Virus record (IMG/VR): IMGVR_UViG_3300007541_009563
Span: 1 to 22,374 of that record
Strand: one strand, 5' to 3'
Source: a virus
Length of the DNA stretch: 22,374 nucleotides
Shown: positions 1 to 7,250 of the stretch, piece after piece
Position numbering within the stretch: the first letter of the stretch is position 1
Layout: the number at the start of each line of letters is the position of its first letter
Position numbers and translations under genes: made by a program
Notes under the pieces: generated by a model
The model's database searches: none
Seen by the model: the letters and a program-made list of their open reading frames with translations, nothing else
What the model was told of the DNA's origin: nothing

Positions 1-774
1 ACTAGCTTTATTATAAATTACAGAATTTGGAAAATAATGTTGTACAATGTAAGCTCCCCAAATATCATCCATTCTACCGACATGAGGGAGTACCGCGTAA
101 TAAGGCAATACTTTACGTGCTAAAAACGTATTTTGTGAATTAAATGGAGCAACCTCACATGAACCAAATGGAGCAAATCTATCAAATTTAGCAACTGGTT
201 TTTTACTTAGACGGCATAAAGCATCAATATCAGGGTCACCATCCCAAAAATCAGCTTGAATTAATACCTCACGATAAACCTTACCTAAATATTCAATATC
301 ATTTTTTCTAGGTACGTATTCGATTGGGTAACCTCTATGCCACAAATCATTATGATTAGTAGGAGAAATAGGATCAAACACATCGTATTCTCTATGACTA
401 TAATTATCAATTTCAATAGTTTGACCTACAAACAATTCATCACCCCAATTGTCATAAGGAATATTATCATCATCAATTGTAGCTACAATATCGGCTCCTT
501 GGTCATAGGCAAATATAAAGCCAATATTTCTACGTTGAATACTTCTCCAACCAATTGTTTCACTGAGTTCAGGGTAGAATAGTGATTGAGTATCTGGGTG
601 GAGATAAATTACACATTCACCAAATTCATCTTCTAAAGCATTGTACATTTCATGAGGTGTTTTTGTATCACCTACAATTACAAATGTCCAATCTTTTTCT
701 TTTGCAATTTTACAAAACCTACGAGTTGCTAAAGTAGGAATATTGATAGTTGTTGTAACTATAAATTTTTTCAT
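1..774 (-). CDS. STELLO/DUF288-like glycosyltransferase, 3' end cut by window
   Basis: The ATG is at 774 and the frame stays open to the window edge, so 258 residues are visible and the C-terminus is missing. The protein opens with MKKFIVTTTINIPTLATRR, followed by FVIVGDTKTP (about 31-40), RRNIGFIFAYDQGAD (81-95) and an acidic DDDN at 101-104. This series (VTT-N-PT, VGD-KTP, RKNIG, TDDDN) is the pattern of the STELLO/DUF288 glycosyltransferase-like family, best known from plant Golgi proteins. DDDN probably acts as the DxD-type nucleotide-sugar/metal site. It would be soluble, since no signal peptide or membrane segment is seen. It is the last visible gene of the glycan cassette, 14 nt after the methyltransferase stop, with an A-rich leader and no Shine-Dalgarno. 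The family assignment is from remembered motifs; donor and acceptor cannot be told. Confidence 0.72.
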   Translation of the reverse strand, partial: MKKFIVTTTINIPTLATRRFCKIAKEKDWTFVIVGDTKTPHEMYNALEDEFGECVIYLHPDTQSLFYPELSETIGWRSIQRRNIGFIFAYDQGADIVATIDDDNIPYDNWGDELFVGQTIEIDNYSHREYDVFDPISPTNHNDLWHRGYPIEYVPRKNDIEYLGKVYREVLIQADFWDGDPDIDALCRLSKKPVAKFDRFAPFGSCEVAPFNSQNTFLARKVLPYYAVLPHVGRMDDIWGAYIVQHYFPNSVIYNKAS

Positions 775-788
775 AGATTTTATTTTGT

Positions 789-1406
789 TTACATAGGTTT
801 TTGTAAAACAAAACATCCTACTCCATAAGCTTTATGAGTGTATAAAATATCAGTCATATTCTCTGGGTTGTCAATTCTCCATTCGCCTTCAAATTCATGT
901 AAACGGTATGTGTAAGATTCTACAATATTAGAACCTTCAGTTAAATTTAAAATACCAGGCCAATCATAGTTTTGGTGGTAAGGTTGCCAAACAAATTTAC
1001 CAAAGGGAACAGTTAGGAGAATATAACCTCCGGGTTTTAAAATTGAAAGTGCTTTTTGATAACCTAATTTATCATACCCATGACGATAAACAACATCAGA
1101 TTCAGTACATTGGGGAAAATGTTCCAAAGATGATAAGAAAATAGCCATATCGAACTTTTCATCTTTAAAATCATATTGAACAAAATCACCAGGATAATTA
1201 CAAGGTCTAAAATCACTAACTCTATAATCTACTCGATTTTCTGTAAGAAAATTATAAAATTTAGATAAATGGGCACTATTTGTAGGAATACCCCCAATAT
1301 CTAAAACAACATTTCCTGGGGTATAGTATTTTTTAACGTATTCTTCAATAAAAAGAACTTCAACACTACGTTCACTTCCTAAATTATTTGATATTACAGA
1401 TTCCAT
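789..1406 (-). CDS. class I SAM-dependent methyltransferase
   Basis: This 205-residue protein has the class I Rossmann methyltransferase order: motif I VLDIGG (34-39), an acidic residue at the end of strand 2 (SD, about 64-65), FDMAIFLSSLEHF (85-97) for the motif II/strand 4 region, and LKPGGYILLTVPFG (123-136) as the post-II/III motif. It should bind S-adenosylmethionine and methylate a small molecule or sugar; the DxGG variant and the LEHF segment are common in methyltransferases of polysaccharide clusters. Its ATG overlaps the stop of the upstream dehydratase by one base (TAATG), so the two are probably translationally coupled. The neighbours suggest O-, N- or C-methylation of a sugar or glycan, but the substrate is inferred from context only. 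Confidence 0.82.
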   Translation of the reverse strand: MESVISNNLGSERSVEVLFIEEYVKKYYTPGNVVLDIGGIPTNSAHLSKFYNFLTENRVDYRVSDFRPCNYPGDFVQYDFKDEKFDMAIFLSSLEHFPQCTESDVVYRHGYDKLGYQKALSILKPGGYILLTVPFGKFVWQPYHQNYDWPGILNLTEGSNIVESYTYRLHEFEGEWRIDNPENMTDILYTHKAYGVGCFVLQKPM

Positions 1407-2383
1407 TATGATAATTTTTTAAGCCAGTAATTTAACAAATCTTCCATAGTTTGTTCAATTGAGATTTTAGGTTCCCAACCTGTTAATTCTTTTAATTCTT
1501 TACTATCTCCTATTTGAACTTGGATATCAATAGGTCTGTAGAAAGGAGCATAAATTTCTTGTTTAATTTCATCGTATTCAAATTTAGATGATTTAATCAA
1601 TAAATCTGTATAATGTTGCATTTTATGAACTTCATCTCCGCACACATTAAATACTTTACCCTTACTATCAGGATTAAGCATAAGAAGGTAGTAAGCATTA
1701 ACACAATCTCTAACATCAATTACTACTCGTTCAGTTTGAAGATTACCAACTTTTAATACAGGTTCTTGAAGACCTAATTGCATTTTAGCAATTTGGTAAG
1801 CATCAGAGCTAATACTAAAAATTTTCCCCCTACGAGGACCGGTATGACTAAATGCTCGAGTCACAAACCCATCTAAGTAACCATTTGCTGTTCTTTCTTG
1901 AACATACAAATCAATTGCAGCTTTAGAAGAACCATAAGGATTACTTGGGGCCAAAGGAGTATCAACTGATAATAGACCTACATCTTTACAAGTATCACCA
2001 TAAACTTCACTTGTAGAACAGAACATAAATCTAGTTTTAGTACCCTCTAAAGCAGTGATTAAATTAACAGAAGCGTTAACATTTTCTTCCCAAGTTAAAA
2101 TAGGGTCTTTAAAACTTGTTGGGGGGTGAGATTGAGCTGCTAAATGAAACACCCCATCATATTTTTCGGCATCCAACAACTTAGATACACTATGATACAT
2201 TTTTAAATCCAAATAATGGAATTTAATAGCATCTAACTCTTCTAAAGTTAAAATATCTAAAAGGTCTGTTTCACGACCATTTGCTGTTCTAACAATGCCA
2301 TGAACTTCATGACCTTCTTCCAACAATAATTTAGCTAAGTTAGGGCCAGCAAATCCCGTAATTCCAGTAATTAAGTATTTCAT
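1406..2383 (-). CDS. GMD/RMD-like NAD(P)-dependent nucleotide-sugar dehydratase/reductase
   Basis: This 325-residue protein is an extended short-chain dehydrogenase. It has the nucleotide-binding GxxGxxG at residues 7-13 (GITGFAG), the FHLAAQSHPPTSF segment (79-91), the catalytic STSE (123-126) and the YxxxK pair Y150/K154 (PYGSSKAA). The segment SHTGPRRGKIFS (179-190), followed by GNLQTERVVIDVRD, is typical of GDP-mannose 4,6-dehydratase and GDP-6-deoxy-mannose reductase. Family members convert GDP-mannose to GDP-4-keto-6-deoxymannose or reduce it to GDP-rhamnose. I cannot separate the two by eye: the SSE triad favours a dehydratase, while the NLQTERVVIDVRD stretch also fits RMD. Length is near normal for both. 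It lies between methyltransferase-like genes, and a GDP-mannose 3,5-epimerase lies two genes upstream, which supports a GDP-sugar pathway. Confidence 0.85.
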   Translation of the reverse strand: MKYLITGITGFAGPNLAKLLLEEGHEVHGIVRTANGRETDLLDILTLEELDAIKFHYLDLKMYHSVSKLLDAEKYDGVFHLAAQSHPPTSFKDPILTWEENVNASVNLITALEGTKTRFMFCSTSEVYGDTCKDVGLLSVDTPLAPSNPYGSSKAAIDLYVQERTANGYLDGFVTRAFSHTGPRRGKIFSISSDAYQIAKMQLGLQEPVLKVGNLQTERVVIDVRDCVNAYYLLMLNPDSKGKVFNVCGDEVHKMQHYTDLLIKSSKFEYDEIKQEIYAPFYRPIDIQVQIGDSKELKELTGWEPKISIEQTMEDLLNYWLKKLS

Positions 2384-2389
2384 TTTATA

Positions 2390-2998
2390 TTATAGTTTTG
2401 GAGTTGCAAATAAAAATCCTTGATGTTGTAATTTAACTTCACAATTATGGGTTAATTCAAACTCACCTATAATTTGTGAAGAATTAGTGACTAATCCAAG
2501 TTCTTCTTGAAGAGATTTATAAGCCCACCCTGGCATTTCATAATTAAGGGTATCATCGTATAACTTCCAATCATCAATAATAAAAACATCTTTAGAAATA
2601 TCTCTATGTTTTTTAATTATTTTAATTTCATTTAATAGAGGAAATGCTTCTTCTTTAAATTCTCTAATAGATTCCTCATAACTTATTTTATGAAAATCTG
2701 CTCCTGGGAAGTGAGCATCTAGAAAAAATAAAACTGGAGTATTTTTAGGGAGGGTTGGGACTAATTCTTCTAATCCTTTAGATGAATAATTATGGATTAT
2801 ATTAATATTTTCTTGTGGAAAATTTCGGTTAGCAGCTTCTACTAACTCACCATCTAACTCAATAGAATAAAAATTATCAAAATTAAATTTAGAAGCATGT
2901 CCTAAACATACTCCCATCCCCGTTCCGGTTTCTACATAAGTTTTACAATTGTATTCACTTATATAGGGGTTTAAATCAAAAATTACTAATTCTCCCAT
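2390..2998 (-). CDS. Rossmann-fold methyltransferase-like protein
   Basis: The 202-residue protein has a motif-I-like YVETGTGMG (21-29), a strand-2 acidic end in FYSIELD (43-49), a strand-4-like VLFFLDAHFPG (89-99) and FIIDDWK further on. This is the layout of class I SAM methyltransferases and of the FkbM/TylF-like proteins common in glycan clusters. The LDAHFPG and IIDDW acidic residues could bind metal, as in TylF/CmcI-type enzymes. The ATG at 2998 abuts the stop of the upstream gene at 3000, so they are probably coupled. No membrane segment is seen. Function beyond a SAM-binding fold is not recognisable, and it might be a non-catalytic relative. Context suggests modification of a sugar or glycan. 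Confidence 0.62.
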   Translation of the reverse strand: MGELVIFDLNPYISEYNCKTYVETGTGMGVCLGHASKFNFDNFYSIELDGELVEAANRNFPQENINIIHNYSSKGLEELVPTLPKNTPVLFFLDAHFPGADFHKISYEESIREFKEEAFPLLNEIKIIKKHRDISKDVFIIDDWKLYDDTLNYEMPGWAYKSLQEELGLVTNSSQIIGEFELTHNCEVKLQHQGFLFATPKL

Positions 2999-2999
2999 A

Positions 3000-3755
3000 T
3001 TATAAATTATAATGCCAATTGGCTTTGAATATATGTTTAATGTGTTTGTAATCTGGAGGTGTAAATCTAGAGTATATTTCTAATTTACCCTTAGGATTAA
3101 GTTTATCAATAATGTAATTAATTGAAGTATCAACGGTATGAATTTCTTGGGCGTTTTCTATTACTTTACACCAATCAAAAATAGTATAACCTTCTATATA
3201 AGACATTTCAACAATATTTGTAAATTGGGAAATATCAATATATGGACTAATTCTAGTGTCAGGAGGACTACCAAATTGTTTGTTAACTAAAGTATATTCA
3301 CTCTCATCAGTTAATCCTAAAACCTCGTAATATAACTTATTTTCTTTTTCACTATTTCTTTCAAATTCAAAAAATTCTTGCCAGTTATCTGGGTCTAGAT
3401 TAACTAACTTATACTTAGCATCCATCACAGATATTTCAGGAAATACCCAATCAGCATGTTGTAAAGGAACTAAAAGATATTTATTTCCATTTTCTTCAAC
3501 TTCTAAAATAGTAATATTAGGAACTATACCTGAAAATAAAATTCTATCTATTTGATGTTTTAAAGGATATTCATCTTCTTGAGATACAAATTCAATAAAA
3601 GGAAATTTAATGTAATCTTTAATCCATTTGTATTGAGGTATAACAGGCCAAATAATATCACACCCTAACCCTTTATGAAAGGTGTATGCTAGTTTAAGGC
3701 AGAAAAATATATCCCCTAACCCAGCGGGTTGTTTTATAATTACTTTACTATACAT
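3000..3755 (-). CDS. GT9-like (GT-B fold) glycosyltransferase
   Basis: I start the gene at the ATG at 3755 (MYSKVIIKQPAGLGD), which overlaps the epimerase stop as ATGTATAG. A longer frame exists but would need a TTG at 3782 and a 35-nt overlap. The N-terminal KQPAGLGDIFFCLKLAYTF resembles the GxGD entry motif of heptosyltransferase-like GT9 proteins. The C-terminal HTVDTSINYIID matches the donor-site segment that usually reads VDTSxxHLA in that family. At 251 residues it is shorter than normal GT9 enzymes (over 300), so it may be a compact or diverged form. The likely role is sugar transfer from a nucleotide sugar in the cytoplasm; the nucleotide is unknown. The call rests on two short motifs and on the cluster around it. 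Confidence 0.6.
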   Translation of the reverse strand: MYSKVIIKQPAGLGDIFFCLKLAYTFHKGLGCDIIWPVIPQYKWIKDYIKFPFIEFVSQEDEYPLKHQIDRILFSGIVPNITILEVEENGNKYLLVPLQHADWVFPEISVMDAKYKLVNLDPDNWQEFFEFERNSEKENKLYYEVLGLTDESEYTLVNKQFGSPPDTRISPYIDISQFTNIVEMSYIEGYTIFDWCKVIENAQEIHTVDTSINYIIDKLNPKGKLEIYSRFTPPDYKHIKHIFKANWHYNL

Positions 3756-4884
3756 TGTAAACCTGTGAGTGAATCCACTCAAAAGTTTTTTTCATACCCT
3801 CATAAAGTGGTTGTGTAGGTTCCCAACCAATTTTTTCCTTATAAAGTTTATTATCTGAATTGCGGCCTCTAACTCCTACAGGGCAACTAAAACCATACTT
3901 AGTTTGGAATTCTTCCCCAGCAATGTTTTTAATGTATGATCTTTCTTTTTTATCAGCAATCTCAAGTGCCATTTCAGCTAGTTGGTTAATTGTAACCATT
4001 TCTTCAGAACCAATATTTACGGGTCCTAGGAATTCATTTTGATTCATGAAACGACGTACAGCTTCAACACACTCATCAATATAAAGGAATGAACGTGTTT
4101 GTTGACCATCACCCCATACTTCAATGTATTCATCCATTCCTACTAAAGCTGCTTTACGGCACATGGCTGCTGGTGCCTTTTCTTTACCACCTGTCCAAGT
4201 TCCGTATGGGCCAAAAATGTTGTGGAAACGAGCAACTCTAACATCTAAACCATAGTTACGATTAAATGCTAGGAACAAACGCTCACTAAACAATTTTTCC
4301 CAACCATATTCTGAATCTGGGTTTGCTGGGTAAGCACTTGATTCTTCACAATTAGGATTATCTGGGTCTAATTGGTTGTGTTCTGGGTACATGCAAGCTG
4401 AGGAACTATAGAATACTTTTTTAACTCCTTTAATAGAACATTCATGTACTACATTTAAGTTAATCAATGCCGAATTGTGCATTACATTAGCATCGTTTTC
4501 ACCTGTAAAGATATAACCAGCACCTCCCATATCGGCAGCTAGTTGATACAATTCATCAGCTTCACGCATAATAACTTTTGATACAACTTGGGGATCCCTC
4601 AAATCACCAATAATAAAATCATCAGCAAAAGTTTCCCAATGTTCAGGATATTTTAAATCAACTCCTCGAACCCAATATCCTTCATCCTTAAGTCGTTTTA
4701 CTAAATGAGAACCAATAAACCCACCAGCTCCTAAAACAATAGCTACCTTTTTACCATTAATTGGTTGTGAAGATTTATTACCTACAAACTCTTTATCAGT
4801 TTTCCCAAATAAACGTCTAAATAATGTTTTACCATTATCAGGGGATTCATAAATGTATTGATCTTTAAAACTTTTTCGTGCCAT
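3748..4884 (-). CDS. GDP-mannose 3,5-epimerase (GME-like)
   Basis: The 378-residue protein has GAGGFIG (52-58) for NAD binding, LAADMGGAGYI (115-125), SSSACMYPE (160-168), EYGWEK (192-197) and FHNIFGPYGTW followed by GGKEKAPAA (232-240). These match plant GDP-D-mannose 3',5'-epimerase. The catalytic residues known there (C145, Y174, K178, K217 in Arabidopsis) appear here as C164, Y193, K197 and K236, all with the same offset of 19. The enzyme should convert GDP-D-mannose to GDP-L-galactose and/or GDP-L-gulose. The first 43 residues (basic, RRLFGK) are an extension before the fold. It is followed at once by the GT9-like gene (8-nt overlap) and preceded by a GT2. The family identity is strong; in vivo product and acceptor are inferred. 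Confidence 0.9.
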   Translation of the reverse strand: MARKSFKDQYIYESPDNGKTLFRRLFGKTDKEFVGNKSSQPINGKKVAIVLGAGGFIGSHLVKRLKDEGYWVRGVDLKYPEHWETFADDFIIGDLRDPQVVSKVIMREADELYQLAADMGGAGYIFTGENDANVMHNSALINLNVVHECSIKGVKKVFYSSSACMYPEHNQLDPDNPNCEESSAYPANPDSEYGWEKLFSERLFLAFNRNYGLDVRVARFHNIFGPYGTWTGGKEKAPAAMCRKAALVGMDEYIEVWGDGQQTRSFLYIDECVEAVRRFMNQNEFLGPVNIGSEEMVTINQLAEMALEIADKKERSYIKNIAGEEFQTKYGFSCPVGVRGRNSDNKLYKEKIGWEPTQPLYEGMKKTFEWIHSQVYNV

Positions 4885-4885
4885 T

Positions 4886-5515
4886 TTACATTAATTTAGA
4901 ATATAACTCATTTTGTTTTTCCTGCCTTTTAATATCTTTATGGTGAAGAATGCAAATTTCTTCAGCATTAGGGAATATACCAAAAAATTGGTGCCCAACC
5001 AACGTTTCGTGAACTTTATTTTTCCACTTTACGTTTCCGTTGTTAACATAAACCCTTTGCTGCAAATCAGGAAAATTAATCCAACCATAATCATTTACAT
5101 TCCACCCCCATTTTTGGATATGTTCTTGAGTTAATCCTTCTACAGTATTAATTCTAGGAACAAAAAAAGCATGCATTTCAGGATTTAATTTAATAGATTC
5201 TTTTACATACTGGATAAATGATTTACCTATCATCTCATCAGCGTCCAATTGAACAATCCAATCTCCACTACAAAATGAAGTTAAATAATTTTTCATATTA
5301 GCAAAATGTCCATCAAATTCATAAGAATGCCATTGAAATAATGTTTTTTCAACATTCATTTTACGGAGATAGGTTTCGATTTGTTTGTCTCCATTTTTAG
5401 AATCCCACAACACAACAATTTCATCTTCTTTATCTTTATTTTCTAAAAGAAAAGTAAGTAATCGTTGAATTTCTACAAATTCATCTTTTACAGGAATAGC
5501 AAAACTTAATTTCAT
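4886..5515 (-). CDS. glycosyltransferase family 2
   Basis: A short GT-A fold protein (209 residues). It begins with LSFAIPVKDE (3-12), the usual GT2 start in which the nucleotide base is held. It then has DEIVVLWDSKNGD (31-43) and the metal/nucleotide-sugar motif DADE at 91-94 (GDWIVQLDADE). A C-terminal histidine-rich ILHHKD could serve in acceptor or metal binding, as in other short GT2 members. It has no membrane helix, so it should act in the cytoplasm. The downstream epimerase starts 2 nt after its stop, and it sits 2 nt after the zinc-ribbon gene. The sugar and acceptor cannot be read from sequence. Confidence 0.85.
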   Translation of the reverse strand: MKLSFAIPVKDEFVEIQRLLTFLLENKDKEDEIVVLWDSKNGDKQIETYLRKMNVEKTLFQWHSYEFDGHFANMKNYLTSFCSGDWIVQLDADEMIGKSFIQYVKESIKLNPEMHAFFVPRINTVEGLTQEHIQKWGWNVNDYGWINFPDLQQRVYVNNGNVKWKNKVHETLVGHQFFGIFPNAEEICILHHKDIKRQEKQNELYSKLM

Positions 5516-5517
5516 AA

Positions 5518-5967
5518 TTATTTTTTTTCAAAAACTCCAATGTATTCTAAAGCATCCATATAATCACGCTCATTAAAATGTTTAATATTTTCCATATCCA
5601 TTTTATATTCGTAATTTTTTCCTTTTTCAGCAAATTTAATTTTTTCTTCTTCGGGCATAGGAATTGCTTTTACAGCACTCCAACCCCAATTATTTTTATC
5701 GGTACCATTAACAAAAACCATACCCATAGTAGGAATATTTACAGTTGAAGGCATCCAAAGACAATTATCAACATCCTCAAATAATAAATCTTTATAAAGT
5801 TCAGGAAGAATTTCTAATTGTTCTTTTGTAAAATCTGAATCAGGTTTCATTAATGAATTAGAGATAAAACCACAACCCATACACTGGTAATTAGTAATTG
5901 ATTCATTTACTTCTTGGGCGTAACAGGCATCACTACCACATCTTTTGCAAATAACTAATTTATCCAT
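5518..5967 (-). CDS. zinc-ribbon protein of unknown function
   Basis: A 149-residue protein with an N-terminal zinc ribbon made of two knuckles, C7-x2-C10 (CKRCGS) and C29-x2-C32 (CMGCGF), separated by 18 residues. The rest has no motif I recognise; it is rich in acidic residues and tryptophan (LWMPST, NWGWSAVKAIPMPEEEK). No signal peptide or membrane segment is seen. The ribbon could bind DNA, RNA or a protein partner. It lies between a GT2 and a GT4 gene with 2-nt spacings, so it is cotranscribed with the glycan cassette, though its job there is not evident. The zinc ribbon is visible in the sequence; everything else is open. Confidence 0.75.
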   Translation of the reverse strand: MDKLVICKRCGSDACYAQEVNESITNYQCMGCGFISNSLMKPDSDFTKEQLEILPELYKDLLFEDVDNCLWMPSTVNIPTMGMVFVNGTDKNNWGWSAVKAIPMPEEEKIKFAEKGKNYEYKMDMENIKHFNERDYMDALEYIGVFEKK

Positions 5968-5969
5968 TA

Positions 5970-7250
5970 TTATTGTTTTTTAGGTAATTCAATTTTCTTT
6001 AATTGAGGTAATTTTAATTTTACCTCAGTAGCAAACATAGGAACATATTGTTCTAGATATGCTACTAACTTTTCATGCATTTTATCCCAACTAAAGTTAT
6101 TTTTACTATGATAAGCTTGACGAACTCCTAGTTCTTCATACTTTTTGTAGTTTTTAAAGATGTCTTTCATTTTAGTTCCTACTTCCATAGTATTAGGACT
6201 AAACCATTGACTTTCTCTTAAAATCATTTTTTCAACTACTGCACTAGGGTGAACATTTTTTAATTCTCCTTTAAAGTATACATAACAATCAGGTTTTAAA
6301 AAATCACTATGTCCAGACCACCCTGATACTAAAATAGGTTTTTTACTTAAACTAAATTCTAGTAAGGGGCGACCAAAACCTTCTCCTTTAGTTAAGCTAA
6401 TCATTGCTTTTACTTTGGGGTGATTATACAATTCATTCATTTCATTATCAGAAAGTTCACCATGAATTATATAAACGTTAGGCAAATTACCTTTAACAGT
6501 TGATTTAATTTTATTATAACGCTTTAAAATGTATTCTTTATCTGAATACGAGGCACCTGCACCTGATGTTTTCAAAATTAAAGCAGGAGCATTCTGAGTG
6601 TTTTTAAATGTTTCTAAAAATGATTTGATTAACAAACCAATATTTTTTCTGTCTTCACCTAAATCTCCTTGCATCCAGTGTCCTACAGATAAAAATGCAA
6701 ATGATTCTTTAATTTGAGAAAGGTCAAAACTAGATTTGGTAGGTTTGTAAATGTCAATATTAGCACCTTCAAATAAAACTTCAATAGGTTTTTCTAATTT
6801 AGTCATCCCCATTTTTTGTCCTTGGGGGCCAATTTTTTCATAAATTGAATTTTTAAAGCTTTGTACCGAGTGATTTGAAGAAACAAAATTAACATCCATG
6901 CGATTCATTCCTTCGATCCAAGTACCATCTACTAAAGTAGTTTCCATACCAGCAGTAACACCAATATTATACTTACCAAAAGGTTGAAATTCATTAGGTA
7001 CAGTAATTTGCATCCAAATATCTGGTTGACGATTTTGATCGTCTGGAGACATTAAGTGGTTAGTTAAAAATCCCCATTCCTCAAAATGATCTTTAATAAA
7101 TCCCCAAGGAGTCATCCCCCATCTTTGTGATAAAAGTTTTACATCATATTTCTCACTTTTAATGATGGATTTAATAATATCTCTAGAACGAGCACCATAC
7201 CCTGAGTAGGTATCAAAAGGTGCACTAATTACAAATAAGGACTTATTCAT
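5970..7250 (-). CDS. glycosyltransferase family 4 (GT-B)
   Basis: This 426-residue protein opens with FVISAPFDTYSGYGARSRD (6-24), the usual GT4 acceptor-side loop with a GYG turn. A central segment FLSVGHWMQGDLGEDRKN (187-203) begins the second Rossmann domain, and LTKGEGFGRPLLE (286-298) is the EGFG-x7-E donor-nucleotide motif of GT4 retaining enzymes. Length is normal for the family. It should transfer a sugar from a nucleotide donor, retaining anomeric configuration, in the cytoplasm. Its ATG overlaps the stop of the upstream GT4 gene by one base (TAATG), so the two GT4 enzymes are probably made in equal amounts and may add successive residues. Donor and acceptor are unknown. Confidence 0.88.
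   Translation of the reverse strand: MNKSLFVISAPFDTYSGYGARSRDIIKSIIKSEKYDVKLLSQRWGMTPWGFIKDHFEEWGFLTNHLMSPDDQNRQPDIWMQITVPNEFQPFGKYNIGVTAGMETTLVDGTWIEGMNRMDVNFVSSNHSVQSFKNSIYEKIGPQGQKMGMTKLEKPIEVLFEGANIDIYKPTKSSFDLSQIKESFAFLSVGHWMQGDLGEDRKNIGLLIKSFLETFKNTQNAPALILKTSGAGASYSDKEYILKRYNKIKSTVKGNLPNVYIIHGELSDNEMNELYNHPKVKAMISLTKGEGFGRPLLEFSLSKKPILVSGWSGHSDFLKPDCYVYFKGELKNVHPSAVVEKMILRESQWFSPNTMEVGTKMKDIFKNYKKYEELGVRQAYHSKNNFSWDKMHEKLVAYLEQYVPMFATEVKLKLPQLKKIELPKKQ

Noticed and set aside
337-582. 81-residue plus-strand open frame opposite the STELLO-like gene
   Set aside because: It is Ile/Asn-rich with no motif and lies wholly antisense to a gene with clear family motifs.
3756-3782. TTG start for the GT9-like gene
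   Set aside because: The ATG at 3755 gives a smaller overlap (8 nt) and starts directly before the conserved KQPAGLGD segment.
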